Below are positions 1 to 10,309 of a stretch of 64,000 bases of DNA, in pieces. This stretch comes from an uncultured Gammaproteobacteria bacterium. GTDB lineage: Bacteria; Pseudomonadota; Gammaproteobacteria; Eutrophobiales; Eutrophobiaceae. The notes below the pieces were generated by a model. That model was not told the DNA's origin, made no database searches, and worked only from the letters and a program-made list of their open reading frames with translations. How positions within the stretch are numbered: the stretch's first letter is position 1; each line of letters begins with the position of its first letter. Made by a program: the position numbers and the translations under genes. The DNA lies in assembly GCA_943788005.1 (NCBI GenBank), contig CALSOP010000001.1, positions 124,001-188,000 of the forward strand, in the 5' to 3' direction.

Positions 1-1599
1 TATCATCTTCCTTCTTTCTCGTCTTCATCCTTTAAATCACCCAGGTCTAATTCACCCTTGGTAATAGACTGTAGCGGTTTATCTTGCACTTCCGCCCAAT
101 GCGTCGTCACCCATTCATCAACCGGATCAGACATCAATAGCACTTCGATACCTTTCTTTTTAAAGATTTCTAAATGCGGACTGTTTTTTGCCATTGCATG
201 GGTATTGGCAGAGACAAAGTAGATGGCTTTTTGGCCTTCTTGCATACGCTCAATGTAATCTTTAATGGAGACTTTCTGATCTTTCGAGTCATCATGCGTA
301 CTACTAAAACGGAACAAGTTAGACAGGTCTTCTTTGTAATCATCTCCCTTCAACCACGCCTTCCTTGAGTACCTTGCCGAAGGTCTTCCAAAACTCTGCG
401 TATTTATCGGGTTCTTTTTCAGCCATGTTTTTTAACAAACCGATAACCTTCTTGGTACAACCCGAACGAATGGAATCAATCACCTTGTTATGCTGCAAAA
501 TTTCGCGTGAAACATTTAGCGGAAGATCATCTGAATCGACAACACCGCGCACAAAGCGTAACCAGCTTGGGATCAACTGTTCTGCATCATCCATAATGAA
601 GATACGCTTCACATAAAGCTTTACGCCATGTCGTTGCTGTCTGTCCCACATATCGAATGGCGCACGTTTGGGTATATAGAGTAAGGAGGTGTATTCGAGT
701 TTGCCTTCAACCCGATTATGGATATGCGCCATCGGTTCTTCAAAATCGTGGCCTACATGTTTATAAAACTCATTATATTCTTCGTCTGTTATATCCTTCT
801 TGTTACGCGCCCAGAGTGCGGTTGCACTGTTAACCGTTTCTTCAGAGATAACGGTTTTAAATTTCTTTTCCTTGGTTTCTTCTTCCTTGGTTTCCTCGCT
901 TTGAGCCTCTTCTCCCTCTGCAACAGCTTCCTCTTCTATCTCTACCTGTTCTTCTTTATCCATAATAATAGGCAAGGAGATATGGTCAGAATATTTCGTG
1001 ATCACATTTCTTAATTGGTAATCATTTAAAAACTCTTCATTATCATCACGAAGATGCAAGATCACTTTGGTGCCGCGTGTTTCACGATCGATTGATTCAA
1101 TCGTGTAATCGTTTTCACCTTCAGACACCCAACGTACGCCCTCATCTTTACCTAAACCTGCACGACGAGTAATCACTTCAACTTTTTGAGCGATAATAAA
1201 ACAGGAATAAAAACCGACACCAAATTGCCCGATTAATTGAGAATCCTTGGATTCGTCACCCGTCAATGCTTCAAAAAATTGTTTGGTACCTGATTTGGCG
1301 ATGGTGCCGAGATGCTCAATAACTTCGTCTCGTGACATACCGATGCCATTATCAGAGACGGTGATTGTTTTTAATTCTTTATCAAATTCGACCTTAATCT
1401 TTAGATCCGAATCGCCTTCATACAAACCATCATTCTTAAGTGCTTCAAAACGCAGCTTATCCGCCGCATCCGAGGCATTTGATATCAATTCACGTAAGAA
1501 TATCTCTTTATTACTGTATAAAGAGTGAATCATGAGGTGCAGTAATTGCTTGACCTCGGTTTGGAACCCCAGTGTTTCCTGTTTTGTTTCTACAGCCAT
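1..1599 (-). pseudogene. htpG: HtpG (Hsp90-family chaperone), frameshifted twice, 3' end outside window
   Basis: HtpG is the bacterial Hsp90, a cytosolic ATP-dependent dimeric chaperone. The 419-aa ORF starting at 1599 holds the GHKL ATPase domain ([30 protein letters not shown]) and most of the middle domain. It stops in KEGVVEGR just where the family continues. A second ORF (116 aa) resumes in another frame with [13 protein letters not shown] and matches the rest of the middle domain. Removing one G from the coding-strand GGG near 346 restores the frame. A second break near position 6 (gaaGGaagatgat) again looks like one extra G, and the C-terminal dimerisation domain would lie beyond the window. 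The start is natural ([13 protein letters not shown]). Either a recent pseudogene or two consensus errors; I lean to errors because the protein around both breaks is well conserved. Confidence 0.85.
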
Positions 1600-1779
1600 T
1601 GTAATTAAACCCCAATTATTGGTAATGAATTCATAATGACGGGTTATATAGGGGTTCTCTTACAAAATTTCAAGTCTGAAAAGATAACTCTTTACTAATC
1701 TCGTTTGTCATTGCCTTTGGGCTAATAAGGCGCGATAATCAACTCAGTTTAACTTAAGTATCCGTTGGAGGATTTGAAT

Positions 1780-1860
1780 ATGAAACGCTTTATGAAACAA
1801 GTAGGTCAGGGAATGACCGAATGTACGTCGTCAAAACCTTTTGGACAGGTAGCGGTTTGA
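1780..1860 (+). pseudogene. Flp/Tad-type pilin, N-terminal stub cut by IS insertion
   Basis: A GGAGG ribosome binding site (1767-1772) precedes an ATG that opens MKRFMKQVGQGMTE. This resembles the leader and processing site of type IVb Flp-like pilins (a glycine followed by a short residue and a TE(Y) motif before the hydrophobic helix). After codon 14 the IS begins at 1822 and the frame runs 12 more codons into IS sequence to a stop at 1858. The hydrophobic helix is missing, so no pilin can be made. The Flp assignment rests on 14 residues only, but the TadE-like fragment on the far side of the same IS supports it. Confidence 0.5.
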
Positions 1861-1881
1861 TTTAAGAGACACATTAGTTCA

Positions 1882-2880
1882 TCAATAGGTTATGTGCTTC
1901 ACTTGTTGTTTATCGTAATGCATTTGTCGTCTCATCGCTAACGTGTTTTGTTTGATTAGCTCTCGTTGACTTAGTATTTCTTCGCCACGCCCATAAAAGA
2001 CATCAGCCGGTGTCAGGTTATCAAGTGATTCATGATAACGCTCATGGTTGTAATAACTCACAAAACGCTGCAACTGTTCCTCCAGTTCCCCGGGGAAATA
2101 ATAGTGGTGAAGTAATATCTGATTCTTCATTGAACGATGCCAGCGCTCTATCTTGCCTTGTGTTTGTGGATGATAAGGTCGACCTCGAGTGTGCGTCATA
2201 CCGTTTTCTTCAAGGTAATCGGCTAATTCACCGGAGATATAACACGGGCCATTGTCACTGAGTAAACGCGGTTTATGATTTACCTTTACTGTATCAAGTC
2301 CCGTAAAGCGTAAGGCGTCATCCAGCGTATCAGAGACATCACGGCTACTCATGCCCGTACATAAACGCCAGGCAATAATGTAACGTGAGTAATCATCTAA
2401 TACCGTGGATAAGTAATACCAACCCCAACCGATAATCTTGAAATAGGTAAAATCCGTTTGCCACATCTCATTCACGCGCGTAGTGGGCTGTTGAAACTTA
2501 TCACTGGCCTCCATCAGGATATAGGCCGGACTGGTAATTAAGTCTTGTTCTTTCAGCAGCCTGTACACCGTGGATTCTGAGACGAAGTAAGCCTTGTTGT
2601 CAGTGTAATTTACGGCTAACTCTCGTGGAGACAAATCAGGCTTCTCTAAGGCTAACTCAATAACGGCTTCACAGTGGTCTTCGGTGATTTTATTCCATAC
2701 CGCATGGGGAATCGGCTTCTTGTCTTCCAAGCCATCAACGCCATTCTCTTCATAACGTTTGAGCCAGTTGTAAAAAGTGGACTTATGAATGTCCAGCCGA
2801 GTCAGCGTTTGTCGAACCGACAGATCTGAGTTCTGTACCAGTTGAATAATCTCGACTTTATCCGATGCTAAGTACCTCAT
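1882..2880 (-). CDS. IS3-family transposase OrfB (integrase catalytic domain), copy 1
   Basis: This is the catalytic transposase subunit, 332 aa. The first 60 residues form an HTH of their own (LSVRQTLTRLDIHKSTFYNW), followed by an HTH_21-like region and the rve integrase core. The DDE residues are visible as WQTDFTY, LLSDNGPCY and GKIERWHRS. The ATG overlaps the TGA of orfA (ATATGAGG), so translation is probably coupled rather than produced by the -1 frameshift common in IS3 elements. The protein is identical to copy 2 and full length, so the element may still be active. Confidence 0.93.
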   Translation of the reverse strand: MRYLASDKVEIIQLVQNSDLSVRQTLTRLDIHKSTFYNWLKRYEENGVDGLEDKKPIPHAVWNKITEDHCEAVIELALEKPDLSPRELAVNYTDNKAYFVSESTVYRLLKEQDLITSPAYILMEASDKFQQPTTRVNEMWQTDFTYFKIIGWGWYYLSTVLDDYSRYIIAWRLCTGMSSRDVSDTLDDALRFTGLDTVKVNHKPRLLSDNGPCYISGELADYLEENGMTHTRGRPYHPQTQGKIERWHRSMKNQILLHHYYFPGELEEQLQRFVSYYNHERYHESLDNLTPADVFYGRGEEILSQRELIKQNTLAMRRQMHYDKQQVKHITY

Positions 2881-3239
2881 ATATCGTCCTCCCCATCCCC
2901 GAGCACGCTTTTTTTAAGCAGCCGATTCTCCATGACTACTTCGCCTAAGGTTTCTTTCAGCGCAGATGTTTCAGCACGCAGTTCTTTGACTTCATCTGAG
3001 GTCGCTTCACGTACGATATCGCCTGATAAACGTTTCTTACCTGCCTCCAGAAAGTCTTTCGACCAACGGTAGTAAACATTTGGGTTTAGTCCTTCCTTGC
3101 GACATAGCTCAGCGATGCTTTCTTCGCCACGTAAGCCTTCAAGTACGATACGAATTTTTTCTTCTGCTGAATATTTTTTACGGGTGCGTCGACGAATATC
3201 GCGCACAGTATGTTCTACACTTCTTTTACTTGTCATCAT
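2877..3239 (-). CDS. IS3-family transposase OrfA (HTH protein), copy 1
   Basis: A 120-aa protein with the DNA-binding HTH of IS3/IS911 OrfA proteins (YSAEEKIRIVLEGLRGEESIA, then NPNVYYRWSKDF) and a C-terminal heptad-like helix (ELRAETSALKETLGEVVMENRLLKK) typical of the leucine-zipper multimerisation segment. It begins MMTS, so the start may be the second ATG. It binds the terminal repeats and acts with OrfB in transposition. Identical to the OrfA of copy 2. Confidence 0.9.
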   Translation of the reverse strand: MMTSKRSVEHTVRDIRRRTRKKYSAEEKIRIVLEGLRGEESIAELCRKEGLNPNVYYRWSKDFLEAGKKRLSGDIVREATSDEVKELRAETSALKETLGEVVMENRLLKKSVLGDGEDDI

Positions 3240-3322
3240 CGTTTCCTCTTGGGTTAACGATGAACTAAAACTATCTCTTAGACAATCAGGCTAGTTGGTC
3301 CACATGGTGCTGACGGGGTACA

Positions 3323-3864
3323 AAAACGATGATACTGTCGCTGAATTTAAACAAGCCAGAACTTTGGTTCGACAACATATGTTGCCCTTTAGTCCTCCTC
3401 TAATCGGCAATGATGGAAAACCCGGCAGTGGTCGTTTAGTAATAGACCTGATTAATCCTTCTCCAGATTCATTCGTTGATTTTGGTCAGACAAATAGTGG
3501 CGTTCGCACAATCCCTAATGATAATTTAATGTACCGCGGCGTAACGCTGGGGACTGATTCAGGTCAGACCATACAAGATGCTAACTTATTAAAAATTCAA
3601 ACATATTACTGTTATGAAATGATAGTGCCATTCGTAAACCGAATTATCTGGCTGATGATGCGTTATTCATCCACTGCGACACCTGCAAATCAGCCTAGCC
3701 TTGGCCAACAAGCGCGCTTTGGCGCACCTACTGTAGGGACTTTTAATAATACCTGCATAAGAAGACAATATAATCGCAGTGCCGCTACAGATCGCTTTTA
3801 CGGTATTCCGATAAGGTCACAGGCTATAATGCGTATGCATTCAGACGCTCTTCTAGAACCTTGA
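3323..3864 (+). pseudogene. TadE/TadG-like pilus assembly protein, C-terminal fragment
   Basis: The ORF track starts this frame inside the IS, but the native part begins right after the IS end with KNDDTVAEFKQARTLV. About 180 residues remain. The pattern (INPSPDSFVDFG, LLKIQTYYCYEMIVPFVNRI, final [18 protein letters not shown]) resembles the C-terminal region of TadE/TadG-like pseudopilin proteins, whose N-terminal transmembrane helix is missing here. Together with the Flp-like stub left of the IS it looks like the wreck of a Tad pilus locus. Family assignment is by recall of the motif pattern, moderate confidence; that it is truncated by the IS is clear from the sequence. Confidence 0.5.
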
Positions 3865-3958
3865 TAGGCTTATATATCACACATGCTTTCAAGGCCCGCA
3901 ATCATTAAAATTCACCCGGCTTTATAGCGTTATTTATATTGTTAAACTAAAATACAAT

Positions 3959-6514
3959 ATGCCAGTACAAACACAGCAGTCCCCTCAACATACTCCCGTG
4001 ATGCAACAGTTTCTCGGCTTTAAAGCCGAGTACCCCGATATGCTTCTGTTCTTTCGCATGGGCGACTTTTATGAGTTGTTCTTTGACGATGCAAAAAAAG
4101 CAGCACGTTTATTGAATATCACCCTGACCAAACGTGGCAAATCCGGTGGTAACGCCATACCTATGGCAGGCGTACCCTATCATGCAGTTGATACTTATCT
4201 AGCCAAACTTATTAACCTGGGTGAATCAGTTGTCATCTGCGAGCAAGTTGGCGATCCATCACTCTGTAAAGGCCCCGTAGAACGTAAGGTCGTAAGAATA
4301 ATTACACCCGGGACGATTACTGAAGATGTTCTGCTCAACGAACGCGTTGCAAATGTTTTATTAGCAATTTACAAAAGCAAAGAACACTATGGTTTAGCCA
4401 GTGTCGAAGTCAGTAGTGGTCAAGTAGCTGTTCTAGAAGTCAATAATACGACTTCTCTAATAGATATTATTGAACAGTATCAACCTGCAGAAATCTTGAT
4501 TAGTGACGATTTTGAAGACGATAATCTTCAGGGTTTAAATAAAACAATCACAAAACGTCCTGATTGGCATTTCAATAAAAAAACAGCTGAATCACTTATA
4601 AAACAACAGTACGGAATCAAGGATCTTAATGGCTTTGGTTGCCAACATCTGAGTGCGGCAATTAGTGCTCTAGGTTGTTTAATTCAATATCTTAACGATA
4701 CACAAAAAATATTATTACCTCATATACAACCACCAAGCATCAACCTCGCGGACGACATCGTACAAATCGATGCCGTGTCACGCCGTAACTTGGAAATTGA
4801 GTCATCGTTAGCAGATGGAAAATCTCATTCGTTATTAAATGTTATCGATACTACTTCGACAGTAATGGGAGGTCGTTTATTACGACGTTGGTTACAACAA
4901 CCCATTCGTGATCATGCTGTCTTGCAGTGTCGTCATGACGCTGTAGAAAAGCTATCACATAATCGATGTCACAGTGATTTTCATGACAATATGCGTGGTG
5001 TTTGTGACATAGAAAGAATCATGTCACGAGTGGCTCTAAAATCTGCACGTCCACGCGATCTGATACAACTGCGAGATAGTCTCACCCTGCTCCCACAAAT
5101 CAAAGATCGTCTAGCGAATATAGATAGCCCTAGATTGAATAATTTATATCAAGACATCAGTTTATTCCCTGAGTTACTTCAGACCTTAAATAAGGCACTT
5201 ATAGATGAACCACCAGTAATTATTCGCGATGGTGGTGTTATTGCTAACGGTTATAACAAAGAACTGGACGAGTTAAGACAACTGAGCAATGACGCAGGTC
5301 AGTTTTTAACTAATCTCGAAGAACAAGAAAAACAACGCACAGGTATACAAGGTTTAAAAGTAGGCTATAACCGGGTACATGGTTATTACATAGAAATTAG
5401 CCGTCTTCATTCTGCCAACGTCCCGGATAATTATAATCGTCGTCAAACCTTAAAGGCGACAGAACGTTTCATTACGCCAGAATTAAAAGATTTTGAAAAT
5501 AAAATTCTTAGCGCTAAAGAAAAATCATTAGCGCGTGAAAAACAATTATATGATGCATTGTTGGATATCATTGCTAACTACTTATCTGAACTGCAACGCT
5601 GTGCGTCAGCACTTGCTGAATTTGATATCTTCTTAAGTTTTGCCGAAGTAGCAGCAACACTGAATTTTACCGCACCAGTTCTGACAAAAGAAAACAAGAT
5701 AATTATCGAAGCAGGACGACATCCTGTCGTTGAACAGATTCAAGCCGCACCCTTCATAGCCAATGATTTATCGCTTGATAATGATACGAGCATGTTGATC
5801 ATCACTGGTCCAAATATGGGTGGTAAATCGACGTATATGCGGCAGACAGCCCTAATTGTCATCCTCGCCCACATCGGTAGTTACGTCCCGGCAGTCAAGG
5901 CGACCATTGGTCCTATCGATCGTCTATTCACCCGTATAGGCGCTTCGGATGACCTCAGCAGCGGTCGTTCAACATTTATGGTAGAGATGACTGAAACAGC
6001 TAATATCTTAAATAATGCAAGCCAGAATAGTCTTGTCTTGATAGATGAGATCGGCCGCGGCACCAGCACCTATGATGGTTTAGCATTGGCTTGGGCCTGC
6101 GCTTTACATCTCGCAAAAGTAACTCAATCTTATACCCTATTCGCCACACATTATTTTGAGCTAACGGCGTTACCCGAACATAACGATAATGTTGCGAATG
6201 TACATATGGACGTCGTTGAACATGGCGATGAGATAGTTTTATTACATGCTGTTAAAAAAGGTCCGGCAAACCAGAGCTATGGTATTCAAGTCGCCTCTCT
6301 TGCCGGTATACCAAAAACAGTTATCACTGCTGCAAAAAAACGTCTACATGAAATTGAGTCACAAGCCCCCGTTTCTAATATTGAGAAACCACAAACTGAT
6401 TTGTTTAATACCGAGCCCGTTTTAGAAAAAATAAAAATGATTGACCCAGATACTACCAACCCGAAACAGGCACTTGCCATACTGTATGAATTACAAGCAA
6501 TGCTGGATCTGTAA
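3959..6514 (+). CDS. mutS: DNA mismatch repair protein MutS
   Basis: MutS recognises base mismatches and small loops and starts MutL-dependent repair. The protein is 851 aa, essentially the E. coli length (853). The mismatch-binding domain carries the Phe-X-Glu motif ([11 protein letters not shown]). The connector, lever and clamp domains follow, then the ATPase with Walker [15 protein letters not shown], the D-loop/Walker B region [16 protein letters not shown] and FATHYFELT. The end [10 protein letters not shown] is the usual MutS C-terminus. No clear Shine-Dalgarno sequence precedes the ATG. The gene stands alone between an IS and an ABC transporter; there is no adjacent cinA, recA or rpoS. 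It lies between two direct IS copies, so a single recombination would delete it. Confidence 0.97.
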   Translation: MPVQTQQSPQHTPVMQQFLGFKAEYPDMLLFFRMGDFYELFFDDAKKAARLLNITLTKRGKSGGNAIPMAGVPYHAVDTYLAKLINLGESVVICEQVGDPSLCKGPVERKVVRIITPGTITEDVLLNERVANVLLAIYKSKEHYGLASVEVSSGQVAVLEVNNTTSLIDIIEQYQPAEILISDDFEDDNLQGLNKTITKRPDWHFNKKTAESLIKQQYGIKDLNGFGCQHLSAAISALGCLIQYLNDTQKILLPHIQPPSINLADDIVQIDAVSRRNLEIESSLADGKSHSLLNVIDTTSTVMGGRLLRRWLQQPIRDHAVLQCRHDAVEKLSHNRCHSDFHDNMRGVCDIERIMSRVALKSARPRDLIQLRDSLTLLPQIKDRLANIDSPRLNNLYQDISLFPELLQTLNKALIDEPPVIIRDGGVIANGYNKELDELRQLSNDAGQFLTNLEEQEKQRTGIQGLKVGYNRVHGYYIEISRLHSANVPDNYNRRQTLKATERFITPELKDFENKILSAKEKSLAREKQLYDALLDIIANYLSELQRCASALAEFDIFLSFAEVAATLNFTAPVLTKENKIIIEAGRHPVVEQIQAAPFIANDLSLDNDTSMLIITGPNMGGKSTYMRQTALIVILAHIGSYVPAVKATIGPIDRLFTRIGASDDLSSGRSTFMVEMTETANILNNASQNSLVLIDEIGRGTSTYDGLALAWACALHLAKVTQSYTLFATHYFELTALPEHNDNVANVHMDVVEHGDEIVLLHAVKKGPANQSYGIQVASLAGIPKTVITAAKKRLHEIESQAPVSNIEKPQTDLFNTEPVLEKIKMIDPDTTNPKQALAILYELQAMLDL

Positions 6515-6562
6515 TGCATAAAAAGTACAATATTAAAAAATAATAATTAATCAACGCTGTTC

Positions 6563-7372
6563 ATGCTAAATCTTTATCGCTTAAAAGAGCTGACGCTATT
6601 TAATTTCTGTTATTCGCTTAGCAGCCTGAAAAGTCTGGCCTTTATAATTCCCTACTTTTTATTTTGGTATTTAATATTCGATAATGTCATTTTGTTAGCC
6701 GTAGAATGGCTACAAAGCACACAAGGCTTAATATTCGTTAGCTGGATTACACAAGATCAAGAGCTTGCATTGGAATTATTTGTTGATCGTTCTGCAAGTT
6801 TATCTATCTACTTACTTGTATCCATAACTCTGACACCACTATTTATTTTAGTCGCCGCCAACAATCAATACTCCAGTGATATGACCAGAGGGGCATTTCG
6901 TTTTTTATTGATGCGTGCAACCCGAGCCGAGATATATTTCTCACGGTTTATTGCGGTGACCTTATTAGTCTTAATCTGTGTCTCTATCACCTCAGTCTGG
7001 GCTTCGATACAAGCATTACTCAATGAAGAAGATACTCTGGAAGCCATTACCGTATTTGGCTTACAAACCTTTATTATCGTATTTGTCTATAGTCTGCCGT
7101 TTATCGCCTTTATGTCGATGATTTCATCCATTGCGCGTTCTGCTTTAGGTTCCCTGTTTTTGGGGATGATGAGCTATGTCATTCTTTTACTCATCAGTTT
7201 TTGGTTTAAATCCGATATTAGTCAGGCAATCTATTTAATACCTAGCGGTCTTAAGTCTTATTTAATAGATATCAACACTGAGAATATTTTGATTGCAGTT
7301 GCAGCACTCTGCGCATACACCCTCTTCTATTTCGTGTGTGGTTGGCATATCTTCAAACGCAGAGATATATAA
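6563..7372 (+). CDS. ABC-2 type transporter, permease subunit
   Basis: A 269-aa inner membrane protein with about six hydrophobic segments (for example FIIPYFLFWYLIFDNVILLAV, VTLLVLICVSITSVWASI, FIIVFVYSLPFIAFMSMISSIA, LCAYTLFYFVCGWHIF). Between segments two and three it has SSDMTRGAFRFLLMRATRAEIYFSRF, the cytoplasmic loop common to ABC-2 permeases related to NosY and CcmB-like exporters. It abuts the ATPase gene with no gap (TAA then ATG), so the two form an exporter. Substrate unknown. Nothing neighbouring suggests nos genes or an antibiotic cluster. Confidence 0.8.
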   Translation: MLNLYRLKELTLFNFCYSLSSLKSLAFIIPYFLFWYLIFDNVILLAVEWLQSTQGLIFVSWITQDQELALELFVDRSASLSIYLLVSITLTPLFILVAANNQYSSDMTRGAFRFLLMRATRAEIYFSRFIAVTLLVLICVSITSVWASIQALLNEEDTLEAITVFGLQTFIIVFVYSLPFIAFMSMISSIARSALGSLFLGMMSYVILLLISFWFKSDISQAIYLIPSGLKSYLIDINTENILIAVAALCAYTLFYFVCGWHIFKRRDI

Positions 7373-8302
7373 ATGGCTAATCATATAAAATGTGAATCAC
7401 TAACAAAACGTTTTCAGGGGATTAAAGCTCTTGACGAGCTTGATTTGGAATTGGAGATAACACAGCCAACTGGGATAGTGGGCCCAAATGGGGCGGGCAA
7501 ATCAACTTTATTTGCTATTCTGTGTGGATTTATAAGTCCAACTTCTGGCAAGGTTCGCGTTCTGGAACACGCTCCTGATTCAAGTCATGTAAAAGGTAAG
7601 CTCTCACTGTTACCACAAGATACTTCAATGTTTAAAGGTGTAGATGTAATAACACAACTTAGGCATTACGCAAGACTGCAAAACTTCAATCGCAATGAAG
7701 CTAAAAAAGAAGTTGATCATGTACTGTCCCTTGTACAAGCAAAAAATTTTGCGAAACAATTTCCAGAAACATTAAGCTTTGGTCAACGCAAACGTATCAT
7801 GTTGGCTCAGTCCTTGATTGGAAAGCCAGAATTAATATTAATGGATGAACCAACATCGGGGCTCGACCCAGTTGCTGCAACTGAGGTTAGAAATTTACTC
7901 CGTGAACTAGGTAATGAATATAGCGTCATCATAAGCTCACACAATTTAGCCGAAATTGAAGATATCTGTAGCGATATCGCGATCCTGAATAAAGGTAAAT
8001 TAGTAATCCATTCCAGCCTGACTGAATTAAAACGTAGCGGTCAATGCTTTAGTCTCAGGTTGGAGGCGCCCATCGATATCCACTTAAGCGAATTTTTAAA
8101 CGAAATAAGCGAAATCGGGAAAATAGAGAATGACAATAAGGACATGAAATCATGGATTATTCACTATGAGACAGGCTCAGCAGAGCAACTACAAATAAAG
8201 ATATTATCCAAACTCGGAGAAACAGGAATTGCTATATCTGAGTTCAAAAAAGGTAAAGCACTGGCCGATGAAATATCTGAAATAATAAAAAGTGATAATT
8301 AA
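7373..8302 (+). CDS. ABC transporter ATP-binding protein (ABC-2 exporter)
   Basis: A 309-aa ATPase that should drive the permease encoded just upstream. Walker A is GPNGAGKST, the Q-loop LLPQDTSMF, the signature LSFGQRKRIMLAQ, Walker B LILMDEPTSGLDP and the H-loop IISSHNLAE. The C-terminal 90 residues after the nucleotide-binding domain form the small extension common in CcmA/NosF/NatA-type ATPases. Its start codon follows directly on the permease stop, so translation is probably coupled. The exported compound cannot be inferred. Confidence 0.87.
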   Translation: MANHIKCESLTKRFQGIKALDELDLELEITQPTGIVGPNGAGKSTLFAILCGFISPTSGKVRVLEHAPDSSHVKGKLSLLPQDTSMFKGVDVITQLRHYARLQNFNRNEAKKEVDHVLSLVQAKNFAKQFPETLSFGQRKRIMLAQSLIGKPELILMDEPTSGLDPVAATEVRNLLRELGNEYSVIISSHNLAEIEDICSDIAILNKGKLVIHSSLTELKRSGQCFSLRLEAPIDIHLSEFLNEISEIGKIENDNKDMKSWIIHYETGSAEQLQIKILSKLGETGIAISEFKKGKALADEISEIIKSDN

Positions 8303-8395
8303 ATATCAATTTAATTAATTGAATGGTCTTTTATGCAGGGCAAGGAACGAGTATGATCGCGTTCTTTTTAACACTTGAATTTATAGGTAAATCTG

Positions 8396-8719
8396 ATGCC
8401 ATTTGTTGTTATCGAAAACTGCATTAAATGCAAATACACAGACTGTGTAGAGGTCTGTCCGGTCGATTGTTTCCACGAAGGGCCAAACATGTTGGTCATT
8501 GACCCGGATGAGTGTATCGACTGCACTCTTTGTGAACCAGAATGTCCGGTTGAAGCCATTATGGCCGATGAAGATGTTCCTGAAGAAATGCAGAACTTTA
8601 TCGAATTAAATGCTGAGTTATCAAAGGATTGGCCCGTCATTAATGAGATGAAACCAGGTCCTGAAGATGCTGATGAATGGAAAGACAAGAAAGGTAAACT
8701 AGAATACCTGGAACGCTAA
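8396..8719 (+). CDS. fdxA: Seven-iron ferredoxin FdxA
   Basis: A 107-aa cytosolic electron carrier with one [3Fe-4S] and one [4Fe-4S] cluster. The cysteines lie in [18 protein letters not shown] and [16 protein letters not shown], and the acidic C-terminal half ([16 protein letters not shown], then [15 protein letters not shown]) is characteristic of the FdxA type found in many proteobacteria, often near mutS. Length equals the family norm. A hairpin follows within 20 bases of the stop. No redox partner gene is adjacent. Confidence 0.95.
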   Translation: MPFVVIENCIKCKYTDCVEVCPVDCFHEGPNMLVIDPDECIDCTLCEPECPVEAIMADEDVPEEMQNFIELNAELSKDWPVINEMKPGPEDADEWKDKKGKLEYLER

Positions 8720-8735
8720 ACAAGCTTTTCACTCT

Positions 8736-8766
8736 GGGGATAGATTCCTTCTATCCCCTGATTTTA
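8736..8766 (+). terminator. Probable terminator after fdxA
   Basis: GGGGATAGA and TCTATCCCC form a 9-10 bp stem with a short loop 16 bases after the fdxA stop. It is followed by TGATTTTAC, a weak U-tract, so termination may be partial. Confidence 0.55.
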
Positions 8767-8951
8767 CTCAAGATTTACCCTATTCGTCCGATAATCTCTC
8801 TGTAGGGGCGACTTTTCTCCGTTATGTAGTTTTATTCTGGTTCTGTTTGTCTCTAATAATTTCTCAACAGGAAGGTATAGAGACACTATGGTGTACGTCG
8901 TCAAAACCTTTTGGACAGGTAGCGGTTTGATTTAAGAGACACATTAGTTCA

Positions 8952-9950
8952 TCAATAGGTTATGTGCTTCACTTGTTGTTTATCGTAATGCATTTGTCGT
9001 CTCATCGCTAACGTGTTTTGTTTGATTAGCTCTCGTTGACTTAGTATTTCTTCGCCACGCCCATAAAAGACATCAGCCGGTGTCAGGTTATCAAGTGATT
9101 CATGATAACGCTCATGGTTGTAATAACTCACAAAACGCTGCAACTGTTCCTCCAGTTCCCCGGGGAAATAATAGTGGTGAAGTAATATCTGATTCTTCAT
9201 TGAACGATGCCAGCGCTCTATCTTGCCTTGTGTTTGTGGATGATAAGGTCGACCTCGAGTGTGCGTCATACCGTTTTCTTCAAGGTAATCGGCTAATTCA
9301 CCGGAGATATAACACGGGCCATTGTCACTGAGTAAACGCGGTTTATGATTTACCTTTACTGTATCAAGTCCCGTAAAGCGTAAGGCGTCATCCAGCGTAT
9401 CAGAGACATCACGGCTACTCATGCCCGTACATAAACGCCAGGCAATAATGTAACGTGAGTAATCATCTAATACCGTGGATAAGTAATACCAACCCCAACC
9501 GATAATCTTGAAATAGGTAAAATCCGTTTGCCACATCTCATTCACGCGCGTAGTGGGCTGTTGAAACTTATCACTGGCCTCCATCAGGATATAGGCCGGA
9601 CTGGTAATTAAGTCTTGTTCTTTCAGCAGCCTGTACACCGTGGATTCTGAGACGAAGTAAGCCTTGTTGTCAGTGTAATTTACGGCTAACTCTCGTGGAG
9701 ACAAATCAGGCTTCTCTAAGGCTAACTCAATAACGGCTTCACAGTGGTCTTCGGTGATTTTATTCCATACCGCATGGGGAATCGGCTTCTTGTCTTCCAA
9801 GCCATCAACGCCATTCTCTTCATAACGTTTGAGCCAGTTGTAAAAAGTGGACTTATGAATGTCCAGCCGAGTCAGCGTTTGTCGAACCGACAGATCTGAG
9901 TTCTGTACCAGTTGAATAATCTCGACTTTATCCGATGCTAAGTACCTCAT
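8952..9950 (-). CDS. IS3-family transposase OrfB, copy 2
   Basis: A 332-aa protein identical to OrfB of copy 1: N-terminal HTH followed by a DDE integrase core with WQTDFTY, LLSDNGPCY and GKIERWHRS. Its ATG overlaps the orfA stop (ATGA). It is intact, so both copies could supply active transposase. The identity of the two copies makes this pair a substrate for homologous recombination across the mutS segment. Confidence 0.93.
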   Translation of the reverse strand: MRYLASDKVEIIQLVQNSDLSVRQTLTRLDIHKSTFYNWLKRYEENGVDGLEDKKPIPHAVWNKITEDHCEAVIELALEKPDLSPRELAVNYTDNKAYFVSESTVYRLLKEQDLITSPAYILMEASDKFQQPTTRVNEMWQTDFTYFKIIGWGWYYLSTVLDDYSRYIIAWRLCTGMSSRDVSDTLDDALRFTGLDTVKVNHKPRLLSDNGPCYISGELADYLEENGMTHTRGRPYHPQTQGKIERWHRSMKNQILLHHYYFPGELEEQLQRFVSYYNHERYHESLDNLTPADVFYGRGEEILSQRELIKQNTLAMRRQMHYDKQQVKHITY

Positions 9951-10309
9951 ATATCGTCCTCCCCATCCCCGAGCACGCTTTTTTTAAGCAGCCGATTCTC
10001 CATGACTACTTCGCCTAAGGTTTCTTTCAGCGCAGATGTTTCAGCACGCAGTTCTTTGACTTCATCTGAGGTCGCTTCACGTACGATATCGCCTGATAAA
10101 CGTTTCTTACCTGCCTCCAGAAAGTCTTTCGACCAACGGTAGTAAACATTTGGGTTTAGTCCTTCCTTGCGACATAGCTCAGCGATGCTTTCTTCGCCAC
10201 GTAAGCCTTCAAGTACGATACGAATTTTTTCTTCTGCTGAATATTTTTTACGGGTGCGTCGACGAATATCGCGCACAGTATGTTCTACACTTCTTTTACT
10301 TGTCATCAT
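9947..10309 (-). CDS. IS3-family transposase OrfA, copy 2
   Basis: A 120-aa HTH protein identical to OrfA of copy 1, with the same C-terminal zipper-like helix. It would be transcribed from the right end of the element, near 10340-10390, towards the left, as in copy 1. Confidence 0.9.
   Translation of the reverse strand: MMTSKRSVEHTVRDIRRRTRKKYSAEEKIRIVLEGLRGEESIAELCRKEGLNPNVYYRWSKDFLEAGKKRLSGDIVREATSDEVKELRAETSALKETLGEVVMENRLLKKSVLGDGEDDI

Larger units (their letters stand above)
1822..3322 (-). mobile_element. IS3-family insertion sequence, copy 1 (1501 bp)
   Basis: The boundaries come from comparing the two copies in the window: identity starts at TGTACGTCGTCA (1822 and 8892) and ends at GGGGTACA (3322 and 10392). 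The ends are imperfect inverted repeats, 19 of 25 positions matching between TGTACGTCGTCAAAACC and the reverse complement of the right end, with the TG...CA termini usual for IS3 elements. Inside are orfA and orfB on the minus strand with ATGA overlap. No 3-5 bp target duplication flanks it (left ...CCGAA, right AAAAC), which points to recombination or adjacent deletion after insertion. It interrupts a Flp-like pilin on the left and a TadE-like gene on the right. Confidence 0.93.

Noticed and set aside
718-1014. 98-aa hydrophobic plus-strand ORF over htpG
   Set aside because: Antisense to the acidic htpG linker; the hydrophobic Phe/Leu runs come from reverse-read Glu/Lys codons.
8871-8891. 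AGGAAGG followed by an ATG four bases before IS copy 2, as the start of another interrupted gene
   Set aside because: Only one codon remains outside the IS, so no family can be shown. The RBS-like stretch alone is too weak to list as a gene.
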